From Rhodocyclaceae bacterium (GTDB taxonomy: Bacteria; Pseudomonadota; Gammaproteobacteria; Burkholderiales; Rhodocyclaceae): a stretch of DNA of 64,000 nt. The notes beneath the pieces are model-generated. The model ran no database searches. It was not told the origin of the DNA and worked only from the letters and a program-made list of their open reading frames with translations. Where the stretch lies: NCBI GenBank assembly GCA_018262775.1, contig JADFDU010000011.1:165405-229404 (forward strand), in the 5' to 3' direction. Shown one piece after another: positions 24,601-34,424 of this stretch (the stretch's first letter is position 1; every line of letters starts with the position of its first letter). Both the position numbers and the translations under genes were made by a program.

Positions 24601-24943
24601 ACTCGTACGACGTGGAAATCCCAATCCGCGCCGCGTGCAGTTTTGCCTCGGGCCTCTTGCCCTCGTAGGAGTCTGGATCTGGCTCGGAGACATGTTTGAA
24701 GGGAACGGCCTTGCCGTCCATCAGGCGGTCGAACACCAGATTGACGTTCGGCTGGTCGCATATCTGAACGCTGCGCCCTTTTGGGTGACGGTAGTTGAGC
24801 AACCTGTTACGGGAGGAAAGGTCGAGTAGGCGGGTTCTGAGACGCTCGATAGCCTCGGCGACGGTGATGCCGCCTGAGAAAATCTCTCCAACTATCGCAT
24901 CCGCGTCGTTGGCCTGGTATTCGCCGGTATGCTGTTCTTCCAT
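18653..24943 (-). CDS. Giant DUF4011-helicase-Vsr-type defence protein with GreA/GreB C-terminal domain
   Basis: Protein of 2096 residues. An N-terminal DUF4011-like region (about 28-300, with LRTRLLDLSSRNRLLNYRH) is followed by an SF1 helicase core whose Walker A is GPPGTGKS (352-359). About 1100 mostly helical residues separate this from the Walker B segment VVMDEASQL and GDPKQLPPTS. A Vsr/DUF559-like nuclease domain lies near 1866-1970, with Asp in FFIDMAV and the GIECDG motif. An acidic linker follows. Residues 2017-2096 resemble a GreA/GreB C-terminal domain. DUF4011-helicase-Vsr proteins are the Hhe (HheA) antiphage system of Gao et al. 2020. ATG 24943 is preferred because GGACGGGAG precedes it; an ATG 17 codons upstream lacks a site. 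Confidence 0.88.
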   Translation of the reverse strand: MEEQHTGEYQANDADAIVGEIFSGGITVAEAIERLRTRLLDLSSRNRLLNYRHPKGRSVQICDQPNVNLVFDRLMDGKAVPFKHVSEPDPDSYEGKRPEAKLHAARIGISTSYEFPPNPEGADGHRLHRIQTLLYPAELERQLRKIASEARTAIEETGTNMLFLVFGFLEFYDSDDSEKPMLAPLLSLPATLAKGDIDRDTRTYQYSILHSGEDLAENHTLREKLRRDFMLSLPEYGDEEEPESYFSRIDQAVSKKRRWKVRRQITLGMLSFGKLAIWSDLDAKKNPGILQSDLIKSVFSGGGGNGGGGLHAEDYRIDERPEAAQPLIYDADSSQHSAIIDVLSGKNVVVNGPPGTGKSQTITNIIAAALTKGKKVLFVSEKLAALEVVRHRLNHAGLGHFCLELHSHKTQKKKFLEDIQARIEQRFPATAQLQAKMATLQRQKGELARYAELMGSRIGNSLGLTVNEIFWAAEHRRQELGDASAAVNAIGFKDASRWTHDDIESRRSRLAALAELHDAIGGRFDQDHPWWGFRPDPLAPSDDEAIARIVAAALVSAAAANAAAVEAAAFFELRGQPDTSAAARIVEALERISPLPEAAEPSLLPRMFDLDADPKGQLSSRLISDVAEGVEKARRLFRSAAEVLADGERLPVDEMDEARQLVEHRELSQALLSSDIGDAIESVTRLEKALDAFLVAARVSKAPYGPAGKSAIDAFIANCGVTASQGLAPFPIGRIAASAAAVLGACKSLSDALARIGSIATGRGLPFDGTPDAVVRLADPNGLPGLSRDANVSAESLAEARRLATFPLADKPVSELFRLKSLLDDEVAACMEALDRCRSSAERIGVAFDSTERSIAELAAVAAVCASAPADLLEYRRPTFGHAMTAELIGEAKSALAAEREGLERFAGLFYLDTLPPVADIRSSAAALRRKDGFFAFFDSEWRRARRLHAGMSREKRKLTAKQRAEELAALAAWIGARDAFVANAEFRECFGGLFRGLETDPGRMETLNDWYLSSRATIAECPGLAEQFDLTAVPAERIAELSAKAAAISADAGRLAGAETAVRGIFGADVAGFRETKSRGWGAALETLRRAAGSIGAVAGFFSGRADSTLSPKDALRLMEARADLGAAAADLECLMRGRRSLWDAGGEELGRLADLTGGPWEDALRDVSSKAVHVAETASQALAFADGGCPLSAAESFAKTKAELDGAWERVATLPQWNRFEDWSALADVTRDDASAARKALERISPYARSGKSALEVFDATHKEAEARSILDRLAVSDDVRQMLGDVFDGAETDLDCLSATHRWGAAVCAVELPVTIRRGLLSADAGEALATAKRLYSAIADGCKKARESVESLSTFGSLSWDEWQKQVRGVSGGDLPSDILARLEVVAEVPGSVLPWTKYLSMRQQSSQDGMADFVAALESGKIPSADLASAFELSAYQSIGRSIYQAYPELSRFNGIVHDKTRADYRALDAEIVSLTGKDFASQIDMRTRVPEGHRGTTVGDFTDMHLLRREINKQRRHIPIRQLVRRAGASLQELKPCFMMGPLSVAQYLEQGTLRFDLVVMDEASQLRPEEAIGAIARGTQLVVVGDPKQLPPTSFFDRMVDGSDDEEDDEAPAAISGMESILDICQQLYTPVRSLRWHYRSHHESLIAFSNHHFYKNLIVFPSPYAKNPGLGVKYRYVRGGLYKDRQNAPEAQRVVDAVLEHMIKRPDESLGVVTLNQTQRELIEELLDKKLKIFDEGAGFMDRWETEGWPFFVKNLENVQGDERDVIFISTTFGKAPGTDKVRQNFGPISRPDGWRRLNVLFTRSKRRIELFTSMMPEDIVVDERTPLGTKALRDYLDFAKRGVLVSTDEGERDPDSDFEVSVANVISSMGYEVKPQLGVAGFFIDMAVRNPDRPGEFLAGIECDGATYHSGFSVRDRDRIRQEILESLGWKGRIHRIWSTDWFYDPRRAIVRLREFIEERRRLSAAEDPGAWEEEFTEDEVEDSADGQAAEEVAETLAAESDSSSDLFVEVGDRVTYCPLDAPNDRHSMLIVDSASNPKMGIINEETPLAQALLGLSPGDVGILEIPGQKPRQLRVLKIQRLEELLT

Positions 24944-25250
24944 GCTCCCGTCCTGCCCGCGTTTCCAAGCTTTGCATGGTATCCCAACGGGCATAAAGGG
25001 GGATAGTTCCGCCCGCCGCCAATTCGGGTGCCTGTCGTTATTGGATCACGTCGGTGGTTCGTTAAGTGAGCCTGCTGTTTTCTCTGTGGCTGTCTGCAAT
25101 GGCCGATGATTTGCCCTGCCGTGAAGCCAATGACCGCTTATTGATTAGTTTGCTGCCGGCTGATAGCTGTGAGCGCGAAATTCAGCAAAGGCCGACAACC
25201 GTGAGTTGCCAGACAACAGAACGACTACCTGATGCAATGGAACGCCTGCT
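24944..25250. other. Intergenic region between helicase and vapC genes
   Basis: 307 bp with lower GC than its flanks. It must contain the helicase promoter on the minus strand. No conserved gene, RNA or repeat family was recognised in it. Confidence 0.5.
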
Positions 25251-25697
25251 TCACGATTTCTGTTCTGGAATGAGTACGGTCAGATGCTGGCGCCTGAGCA
25301 GTTTCTTGAAATCTGCGTCGAAAGTGACGAGGTGCTCCCCGTAGTGCATCACTGCGGCTGCCAGCCAGGCGTCGGGAATGTCGTTGGCCGCGAGTTTCTT
25401 TTCCCGGCAGAGCTGACGCAGCATGGGCCACTCCGCGCCCAGGAAGGGCATTTCAACGCCAGGTACCGCCAGCAGGCTATCCAGGAATCCCATGGCCGCG
25501 TCCACTGGTGTGGGGCGGACGAATATTCGCGGATTGGTGACCAGACGCAGGAAACTGGCGGCCACCATCGGCATCAGCTTCAACCCGTCGCCCAGCGAAC
25601 AGGCCGCGACTGCCTCATCGAGGCAGGCATAGGCGACCGTATGGTGCGGGTGGTCGCTGCGCGAGGCGGCAAGCAGGACGTTGACGTCAGGCGTCAT
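25251..25697 (-). CDS. PIN-domain toxin (VapC-like)
   Basis: Protein of 148 residues starting MTPDVNVLLAASR, with the first PIN aspartate at residue 4, a second acidic cluster in NDIPDAWLAAA (Asp106/Asp109) and the final VTFDADFKKLL. The usual central Glu is not obvious (VAASFLRLVTN occupies that position), as in the group of PIN toxins first named from Mycobacterium. It overlaps the upstream antitoxin gene by 11 bp. It is expected to be a ribonuclease; the target is unknown. Confidence 0.85.
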   Translation of the reverse strand: MTPDVNVLLAASRSDHPHHTVAYACLDEAVAACSLGDGLKLMPMVAASFLRLVTNPRIFVRPTPVDAAMGFLDSLLAVPGVEMPFLGAEWPMLRQLCREKKLAANDIPDAWLAAAVMHYGEHLVTFDADFKKLLRRQHLTVLIPEQKS

Positions 25698-25932
25698 CGC
25701 CTGCGGCGTCCAGCAGAGACTTGTTGCTGCCTGGATTCACGCCGGCAGCCAGTCCGCCGCGCCCCTTGTAGACGGGGATCTTGCGTCTGACAGCCTTGCC
25801 CGCGATCTTCGCCGAGCGCAGCCTGAGCTGCAAACCCTCTTCGATGAGACGCGTAAGACTGGTACGCTGCCTCGCCGCAAGCGATTTCGCGCTGGCCAGC
25901 AGGGTATCGTTGATGTCGAGTGTGGTTTTCAT
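25687..25932 (-). CDS. Ribbon-helix-helix antitoxin (VapB-like)
   Basis: Protein of 81 residues beginning MKTTLDINDTLLASAKSLA, then RTSLTRLIEEGLQLRL, typical of RHH antitoxins paired with PIN toxins. The C-terminal half is basic and should bind the toxin. ATG 25932 is the family-like start; the frame is open for 51 more codons upstream without homology. It overlaps the toxin gene by 11 bp. With hipBA and the helicase it adds to a defence/stability cluster at 16-26 kb. Confidence 0.85.
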   Translation of the reverse strand: MKTTLDINDTLLASAKSLAARQRTSLTRLIEEGLQLRLRSAKIAGKAVRRKIPVYKGRGGLAAGVNPGSNKSLLDAAGDDA

Positions 25933-26009
25933 GGCATGAGAATACAGATTTCTGTATATTGCGTCAATCAGACGCCAGGACCGGTACCGGCCTCCCCGCT
26001 CTCTATCTC

Positions 26010-26033
26010 GCCGTATCGCGGGGACTGACTTTC
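26010..26033 (+). repeat. 24-bp dispersed motif, copy 5
   Basis: Reads GCCGT, 8 bp, GACTGACTTTC, just beyond the 3' end of fumC. It is the first copy after the accessory region. Confidence 0.7.
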
Positions 26034-26036
26034 GTT

Positions 26037-27440
26037 TCAGCCCTCCCCCGCCCCCGACCGCGTCATCGCCTCCGCCCTTACCCACCGATCGAAGTCAGCT
26101 TCGCTCACATACTCCAGCGCCAGCGCCGCTTCCTTGAGCGTGCTGCCTTCGGCGTGGGCACGCTTGGCGATTTCGGCGGCGCGGTCGTAGCCGATGTGCG
26201 GCGTCAGTGCGGTCACCAGCATGAGCGAGCGCGCCATGAGTTCGGCGATGCGCCCGGGGTTGGCTTCGATGCCGCGCACGCAGTGCGCCTCGAAGCTGGC
26301 CATGCCGTCGGCGAGCAGGCGCACGCTCTGCAGGAAGTTGTGCGCGATGAGCGGCTTGTACACGTTGAGTTCGAAGTTGCCCGAGGCGCCGCCGAAGTTG
26401 AGGGCGACGTCGTTGCCGAAGACCTGGCAGCAGATCATGGTGAGCGCCTCGCACTGCGTCGGGTTTACCTTGCCCGGCATGATGGAACTGCCCGGCTCGT
26501 TCTCCGGCAGGCTGAGTTCGCCCAGGCCGCTGCGCGGCCCGGAGGCGAGCCAGCGGATGTCGTTGGCGATCTTCATGAGCGCGGCGGCGAGCGTCTTCAG
26601 CGCGCCGTGCGCGGCCACCAGCGCATCGTGCGCGGCGAGCGCGGCGAACCGGTTGTCGGCGACGGCATATGGCGCGCCGCGCCGGCGCGACAGCTCTTCC
26701 GCGACGCGCACGCCGAACTCGGCATGGGTGTTGAGGCCGGTGCCCACCGCCGTGCCGCCGACGGCCAGCGCGTGCAGGGGCGGCAGCGCGGCGGCGATGA
26801 ACGCCTCGGCCTGCTGCAGTTGCGCAACGTAGCCGGAGAACTCCTGGCCGAGCGTCAGCGGCGTGGCGTCCTGCAGGTGGGTGCGGCCGATCTTGACGAT
26901 GCCGGCGAAGGCGGCGGCTTTCTCCGCCAGCCGTTCGCGCAGGGCGCGCAGGGCCGGCAGCAGACGGTCGCGCAGGCCGTCGCAGGCGGCGACGTGCATG
27001 GCCGTGGGAAAGATGTCGTTGGAGGACTGGCCGAGATTGACCGCGTCGTTGGCATGGACCAGGCGCTCCGCGCCGCGCGCGCCACCGAGCAGTTCGGAGG
27101 CGCGATTGGCCAGCACCTCATTCATGTTCATGTTGCTCTGCGTGCCCGAGCCGGTTTGCCAGACGCTGAGGGGGAATTCGTATGGGTGGCGGCCGGCTAG
27201 CACTTCGTCGGCGGCGGCGGCGATGGCGTCGGCCTTTTTTTTGTCGAGCAGGCCGAGGTCGCGGTTGACCACGGCGCAGGCACGCTTGACGGCGGCCAGC
27301 GCCATGACCAGTTCGTCCGGCATGTGCTCGGTGGAGATGGCGAAGAACTGCAGCGAGCGCTGCGTCTGCGCGCCCCACAGCCGTTCGGCGGGGACCTCGA
27401 TGGGGCCGAATGAATCGCGTTCGGTTCGTGTGTCAGCCAT
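26037..27440 (-). CDS. fumC: Fumarate hydratase class II
   Basis: Iron-independent fumarase of 467 residues that interconverts fumarate and malate in the TCA cycle. The family signature [11 protein letters not shown] is intact, as are [13 protein letters not shown], the substrate-site SSNDIFPTA and [16 protein letters not shown]. The start [12 protein letters not shown] fits the family. It is divergent from aconitase, another TCA enzyme, across a 248-bp region containing a family 2 hairpin. Confidence 0.96.
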   Translation of the reverse strand: MADTRTERDSFGPIEVPAERLWGAQTQRSLQFFAISTEHMPDELVMALAAVKRACAVVNRDLGLLDKKKADAIAAAADEVLAGRHPYEFPLSVWQTGSGTQSNMNMNEVLANRASELLGGARGAERLVHANDAVNLGQSSNDIFPTAMHVAACDGLRDRLLPALRALRERLAEKAAAFAGIVKIGRTHLQDATPLTLGQEFSGYVAQLQQAEAFIAAALPPLHALAVGGTAVGTGLNTHAEFGVRVAEELSRRRGAPYAVADNRFAALAAHDALVAAHGALKTLAAALMKIANDIRWLASGPRSGLGELSLPENEPGSSIMPGKVNPTQCEALTMICCQVFGNDVALNFGGASGNFELNVYKPLIAHNFLQSVRLLADGMASFEAHCVRGIEANPGRIAELMARSLMLVTALTPHIGYDRAAEIAKRAHAEGSTLKEAALALEYVSEADFDRWVRAEAMTRSGAGEG

Positions 27441-27530
27441 GGGGTATCCTTTCAGTTGAACGCAGGCTGGTGTGGTGCGGTCTCATAGTTTGATTCGCTT
27501 GGCTTTCGTGTGGGTGGCGACTGCATATAC

Positions 27531-27633
27531 CCCCTCTCCCGCTGGCGGGAGAGGGTTGGGGTGAGGGTGGATCGGCTGCTTGCCGCTCGCCTGCCCCTCA
27601 CCCTAGCCCTCTCCCCGCATGCGGGGAGAGGGG
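27531..27633. repeat. C/T-rich hairpin repeat (family 2)
   Basis: Paired hairpins CCCTCTCCCGCTGGCGGGAG and CTCTCCCCGCATGCGGGGAG, in the divergent region between fumC and acnA. Confidence 0.75.
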
Positions 27634-27688
27634 ATAAGTGTTCGCGGCTGCCCGCACGAACCTCTGATGTCCATGTTTGGAGGACCTA

Positions 27689-30469
<2,781 letters not shown>

Positions 30470-30490
30470 GGAGATGCTGATTATTCTGTC

Positions 30491-30580
30491 GTCGTTCCCG
30501 CGTCCCACGGGGATTTCCTTCGGTCACAGGCGGGAACCCAGTTAATCAAGGCACTGGATCTCCGTTTTCGCGGGGATGAC
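30491..30580. repeat. Degenerate family 1 repeat with internal insertion
   Basis: The left arm GTCGTTCCCGCG is interrupted by about 30 bp containing GGGGATTTCCTTCGGTCACA before GGCGGGAACCC. The right arm is CGCGGGGATGAC. The inserted text resembles part of the interior of the MITE at 40901. Confidence 0.6.
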
Positions 30581-30598
30581 GAATAATTCGGCGTTTCC

Positions 30599-31150
30599 CT
30601 AGCGGTTGAAGCTGTAGCCCTCGGCCGGGTGCAGCTGCCAGGCGCCGTCGCCACAGAGCTCCAGCACCTGTTTGTGATGGTTCAGGAGGGCGCTGTGGTG
30701 GCTGACGCTGACCAGCGTCGTCTGCGTCGCCGCCACCTGGCGGTAGAGGCTTTCCTCGTTGGTCGCGTCGAGCGCACTGGTCGCCTCGTCCAGCATCGCA
30801 TAGCGCGGCCGCATGAGAAGCACCCGGGCGAAGGCCAGGCGCTGCTGCTCGCCGATGGAGAGTACCTTCCCCCAGTCCTTTTCCGCATCCAGGCCGCCGA
30901 AGCGCTTGACAAGATCCGGCAGGTTCACGCTTTCCAGGAGGCGCTGAAGATCCGCGTCAGCAATCTTCAGGTCCCGGTTCGGATAAAGCAGCTGGCTGCG
31001 CAGCGTGCCAAGGATCATGTAGGGCTGCTGCGGCAGAAACAGGATGTCCTCCGGGCGCGGCCGCACGATCCTGCCGCTGCCGCAGTACCACAGGCCCGCG
31101 ATGGCGCGCAGCAGCGAGCTCTTGCCGCTGCCGCTCTCGCCGACGATCAT
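30599..31150 (-). CDS. ABC transporter ATPase domain (downstream half of a frameshifted gene)
   Basis: 183 residues starting MIVGESGSGKSSLLRAIAG, so Walker A begins almost at the first residue. The signature-like SIGEQQRLAFARVLL, Walker B YAMLDEATSALD and H-loop VSVSHHSAL are all present. The first beta-strand of a normal ATPase domain is missing but can be read in this same frame just upstream (LSLAVDAGEGL). Its ATG shares one base with the stop of the membrane-domain gene (TGATG), so coupled translation is possible. It is most likely the C-terminal half of one SbmA/BacA-like ABC protein. Confidence 0.85.
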   Translation of the reverse strand: MIVGESGSGKSSLLRAIAGLWYCGSGRIVRPRPEDILFLPQQPYMILGTLRSQLLYPNRDLKIADADLQRLLESVNLPDLVKRFGGLDAEKDWGKVLSIGEQQRLAFARVLLMRPRYAMLDEATSALDATNEESLYRQVAATQTTLVSVSHHSALLNHHKQVLELCGDGAWQLHPAEGYSFNR

Positions 31151-32301
31151 CAGCCCTTCTCCGGCATCGACGGCGAGCGAGAGACCTTGACCAGGGTGCG
31201 CTCGCCATTCGGCGTCAGCAGGGTGACATGCTCCAGCGCCAGGTGGTTCCCCTCCGCCGTCTTGATCAGTCTGCTGCTGCGCACGCTGCCTTCCGGTACG
31301 GCGGCCAACACCCGGGAAAAGGCGCTCAGGCGGTCGATCCCCGCCGCAAAGCGGCTCAGCGCCTCGAAATTTTCCACGATCACCGAGATGGCGCTGAGCA
31401 CTGCGGCAAAGGCGCCCGCGGCCTGCACGGCCCTGCCGACTTCCAGCTCGCCGGACAGTACGCGTGAGGCGATGATGGCACTGGGCAGGACCACGGTAAG
31501 CAGGCCGTAAGCGTACTGGAACAAATTCAGGAACAGCTGGCTACGGATCAGCCGGTTGTAGTTGTCGAAGGCCGCACTGAAGCGCCGCCTGACCTGCTGC
31601 GATTCCTGCGCCTCCCCGCGGTAGAAGGCAATCGACTCGGCGTTCTCGCGGATGCGGACCATGCCGAAACGAAAATCCGCTTCCCGCTTGAGCTGCATGA
31701 AGTTGAGACCGAGCAGCACCTTGCCGAACACCACCAGCGTCACGAAGGTTCCAAAAATCGCGTAGAAGACCAGGAAGTAGACCAGATCCCTGGAGATCGA
31801 CCAGAGTACGCTGCTGAAGGCCACCAGCTGCAGGATCGCGCCGATGAGAATCAGCAGGAAATAGAGCGACCGCTGCGTAAAGGTGTTGATGTCCTCTGAG
31901 ATCCGCTGATCCGGGTTGTCGATGCCGGCGTTGGCATTCAGTTCGTAGTAATGCCGCAGGCTGAAGTAGCTGTCGAGGAAACGATCTGTCAGCCAGCGCC
32001 GCCAAAGAATGCCGAGCTTGTCGCGCACGAAGTAGTAAAAGGCATAGATCGGCACCGCCACCGCGAGCAGGACCAGACAGTATTTGATGGCGTCCCAGAA
32101 GCGCGCCTCCTCCCTCGCCGCCAGGGCCGAGGTGAATTCCCCCGTCTGCTCGTTGAACAGCACGGCGAATTGCGTCTGCCCCAGCAGCAGCAGCAACAAC
32201 AGCAGCAGCAGGCCCCAGGCCTGCCATTTTTCTTCGTGATGCCAGTAGGGTGTCGCGATGGCCCAGAACCGCTGCCACAGGTGACGGTCGACTTTCTTCA
32301 T
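31150..32301 (-). CDS. SbmA/BacA-like ABC transporter membrane domain (upstream half, frameshifted)
   Basis: 383 residues with about six membrane segments (an unusual run of ten Leu at residues 31-40, then near 70-90, 145-190 and 270-300) and the family block QRISEDINTFTQRS. It ends with a short unrelated tail (VSRSPSMPEKG) produced by a shift of frame relative to the ATPase. Restoring one base near 31180 joins the two parts into a protein of about 575 residues, the normal length for peptide, cobalamin or fatty-acid half-transporters of this group. The leucine run is encoded by a CAG/CAA-rich triplet tract on the plus strand. Confidence 0.83.
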   Translation of the reverse strand: MKKVDRHLWQRFWAIATPYWHHEEKWQAWGLLLLLLLLLLGQTQFAVLFNEQTGEFTSALAAREEARFWDAIKYCLVLLAVAVPIYAFYYFVRDKLGILWRRWLTDRFLDSYFSLRHYYELNANAGIDNPDQRISEDINTFTQRSLYFLLILIGAILQLVAFSSVLWSISRDLVYFLVFYAIFGTFVTLVVFGKVLLGLNFMQLKREADFRFGMVRIRENAESIAFYRGEAQESQQVRRRFSAAFDNYNRLIRSQLFLNLFQYAYGLLTVVLPSAIIASRVLSGELEVGRAVQAAGAFAAVLSAISVIVENFEALSRFAAGIDRLSAFSRVLAAVPEGSVRSSRLIKTAEGNHLALEHVTLLTPNGERTLVKVSRSPSMPEKG

Positions 32302-32388
32302 CGTTTCATGATGGTTTCAAGACACCACGGGGCGCGGCACCCCGGGACACGCACCCCCGCCAGCCCCGGCTTAAAGGCACTACGGGCA

Positions 32389-32766
32389 CTACGCCGCTTC
32401 CTGCCGCAGCCGATAAGGCTGGACAAGCACTTCCGCGGGGAGATGCAGGCCTTCCGACAACCGCCGGATCATCTCCAGGGTAAGGGGCCGCGTGCGATTC
32501 AAGATGTCGGCCACCCGGCCACGCGGCCCGATATAGGGCTCGAGATCCTTGCGGGTCAACCCTCGGCTGTCCATGACGTGTCCCAGGAATTCGATCGGGT
32601 CCGGGTCCTTGATGGGAGAATGCCCTCGCTCGTAATCCTCAATCAGCAGCGTCAGCACTTCGAGGCGGTCCGCCGCAGGGGATTTGTCAGGCGATTCCCA
32701 AAGTCTTTCCGCCTCTTTCAAGGCTGCCTGGTAGTCCTTCTTTGTCCTGATCGGTTTCAGTTCCAT
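32389..32766 (-). CDS. higA: HigA-type antitoxin
   Basis: Antitoxin of 125 residues. The N-terminus MELKPIRTKKDYQAALKE is typical of proteobacterial HigA, with a helix-turn-helix at about residues 70-115 (LTRKDLEPYIGPRGRVADIL, then NRTRPLTLEMIRRLS). It both neutralises HigB and represses the operon. It follows the toxin gene by 9 bp, the toxin-first order characteristic of higBA. Confidence 0.92.
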   Translation of the reverse strand: MELKPIRTKKDYQAALKEAERLWESPDKSPAADRLEVLTLLIEDYERGHSPIKDPDPIEFLGHVMDSRGLTRKDLEPYIGPRGRVADILNRTRPLTLEMIRRLSEGLHLPAEVLVQPYRLRQEAA

Positions 32767-32775
32767 GATCGCTCC

Positions 32776-33069
32776 CTAAATATTCGTGGCATCGATCCGG
32801 TCGTAACTCCGGTGGGTGCCGACAAAGCGCACGAACATCATGCCGCGTGCGTAACGGACTGCGACCACCAGCCAGTAATCATTGACCTTGATGTTGAAAA
32901 TCACCCTGTTGCTGGCAGTAAAGCTCGCGTTGCGATAGGCCGCTTTAATGTCGGCCGGCGTCTTCCAGTTCGCGCGGCTCGCTTCTGCGTACCAACCCCG
33001 CAATGGCAACTCGGCATGCGGATGCTTCTCCCAGAAGGTCCGTAATGCCGAGAGCGCGATGATTCTCAT
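32776..33069 (-). CDS. higB: HigB-type mRNA interferase toxin
   Basis: Toxin of 97 residues of the HigB_toxin group (RelE-like fold). Recognisable are MRIIALSALRTFWEKHP, the SNRVIFNIKVNDYWLVV core and the C-terminal MMFVRFVGTHRSYDRID. It would cleave mRNA on the ribosome. ATG 33069 fits the family N-terminus; the frame continues 24 codons upstream over the operator. A GTTACC/GGTAAC inverted repeat lies 17 bp upstream. Confidence 0.92.
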   Translation of the reverse strand: MRIIALSALRTFWEKHPHAELPLRGWYAEASRANWKTPADIKAAYRNASFTASNRVIFNIKVNDYWLVVAVRYARGMMFVRFVGTHRSYDRIDATNI

Positions 33070-33085
33070 GGGCACATCGTAGCAT

Positions 33086-33102
33086 GTTACCAATACGGTA
33101 AC
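33086..33102. promoter_or_regulatory. Probable higBA operator
   Basis: A 6-5-6 inverted repeat GTTACC-AATAC-GGTAAC directly upstream of higB, where HigA would be expected to bind. Confidence 0.55.
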
Positions 33103-33121
33103 GTAATGCAATCGCTTGCCG

Positions 33122-33187
33122 TCAGAAAAACCACGCCACAATAGACAGCCCTGCCGTCGCCCAGAACACCACTGTATCGGGATTCAT
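33122..33187 (-). CDS. Putative 21-residue single-span membrane peptide
   Basis: ORF reading MNPDTVVFWATAGLSIVAWF with one more Phe before TGA. It begins 6 bp after a strong AAGGAG ribosome-binding site (33194-33199 on the minus strand). The sequence is one hydrophobic helix with Trp and Phe at the ends, the style of known small membrane proteins. It lies between higB and a WYL-regulator gene on the same strand. No family recognised; the evidence is the ribosome-binding site and the composition only. Confidence 0.5.
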   Translation of the reverse strand: MNPDTVVFWATAGLSIVAWFF

Positions 33188-33257
33188 GATTTTCTCCTTA
33201 TCCAACTATCCATGCTGTGCAGGATAAGGAGGGGGCTGGCTCAGGAGGTGAGCCTGG

Positions 33258-33297
33258 CCCTCTCCCCCTGCCCCTCTCCCGCGTGCGGGAGAGGGGA
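33258..33297. repeat. C/T-rich hairpin repeat (family 2)
   Basis: Contains the perfect hairpin CCCCTCTCCCGC-GT-GCGGGAGAGGGG, just beyond the 3' end of the WYL regulator gene, where it could act as a terminator. Confidence 0.7.
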
Positions 33298-33305
33298 GGA
33301 AGCAA

Positions 33306-34277
33306 TCAGTACTGGTCGAGCGCCTGCTGGAGTTGCGCTGCGACTTCCTTGCGCAGCGCGGCGGGGCCCAGCACTTCGACGCCGGCGCCCTGCTTGAGGA
33401 TGTCCATCACCAGCTCGCGGCTGTCGGAGAACGGCACTTCGAGAAGATAAGTGCCGTCCTTGTCGAAGCGCGCCTTCTGCCGCGGGTGCCATTGTTCCAG
33501 CGAAACCCAGCGCGCCCGCTCCGGGGTGAAGCGCAGCTTGGCCCAGGTGATTTTGCGCCCGGAGAAGATGCCGTAGCCGGCGCCGAGGACGGAATCGAGC
33601 GTCTTTTCAGGAATGTTGCGCGCTGGCTGTTCGATGATCTCGGCGCGGCGAATGGCGTCCACCGCGAAGCTGCGCAGGTCGTTGCGCAGGTGGCACCAGG
33701 CGTCGAGGTACCAGTTGTCGCGGTAATGCACCAGGCGCTGCGGCGACACCTCGCGCTCGATGGTCTCGTCGCGCGCCCGTACATAGTGCGAGATCAGCAG
33801 CCTTTTCCGCCGCAGCAGCGCCGAACCGACGACGGCGAAGTGGTCCAGCGCCATGCGCCGCGAGGCCATGCCGAGGATGCGGATGCGCTTGTGGATCTCT
33901 TCGGTGGTGTCGTCCGTCGTGCCGAGCAGCGCGCGCAGGCGCGCCAGCAGCGGCTGGATGTGCGGCCCGAGCAGGCCGCCGGTATCCAGGCCCATGAGCA
34001 GGTGCTGCATGGTGAGCAGCGCATGCACCTCCTGCGCCGAGAACCACAGGCCGGGCAGCTCGTACTGCACGGCGCCGCCCTCGTGCCCGGCGAAGCGGTA
34101 GCCGCCCTCCTCGCGATCCCAGACGATGGGCGCGTTGAGGCGGTTGCGCATGTATTCAAGGTCGCGCTTGATCGTCGCGCGGGAGACTTCCAGCTTCTCG
34201 ACGAGGATCGAGAAGGGAACGATCTTCTTGTCGTTGAGCAGCTGGTCGATGCGGTAGAAACGCTCGGTGCGGTCCAT
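33306..34277 (-). CDS. WYL-domain transcriptional regulator (YafY type)
   Basis: Regulator of 323 residues. An N-terminal winged helix (about 1-65, RFYRIDQLLNDKKIVPFSIL, then EVSRATIKRDLEYMR) is followed by a WYL sensor domain at about 150-220 (SPQRLVHYRDNWYLDAWCH). WYL regulators bind nucleic acid or nucleotide ligands and often control DNA-damage or defence genes. A C-terminal WCX domain (residues 245-323) is present. It is separated from the ClpX-like gene upstream by a family 1 repeat, so co-transcription is uncertain. Confidence 0.9.
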   Translation of the reverse strand: MDRTERFYRIDQLLNDKKIVPFSILVEKLEVSRATIKRDLEYMRNRLNAPIVWDREEGGYRFAGHEGGAVQYELPGLWFSAQEVHALLTMQHLLMGLDTGGLLGPHIQPLLARLRALLGTTDDTTEEIHKRIRILGMASRRMALDHFAVVGSALLRRKRLLISHYVRARDETIEREVSPQRLVHYRDNWYLDAWCHLRNDLRSFAVDAIRRAEIIEQPARNIPEKTLDSVLGAGYGIFSGRKITWAKLRFTPERARWVSLEQWHPRQKARFDKDGTYLLEVPFSDSRELVMDILKQGAGVEVLGPAALRKEVAAQLQQALDQY

Positions 34278-34352
34278 CGTGCAGGCTCCGGTGGCTCACG
34301 GGGTGAGCCAGATTATGCCTGAAACCTCTCCGCCATTCCCGGGGGCCGCTCC

Positions 34353-34416
34353 GTCATTCCCGCGGAAGCGGGAATCCAGCGGCGTAAAACTGGATTCCCG
34401 CTTCCGCGGGAATGAC
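34353..34416. repeat. Dispersed inverted repeat (family 1)
   Basis: Facing arms GTCATTCCCGCGGAAGCGGG and its reverse complement, separated by about 14 bp; a damaged third half-arm lies just upstream near 34333. Confidence 0.82.
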
Positions 34417-34424
34417 GGGGTGTT

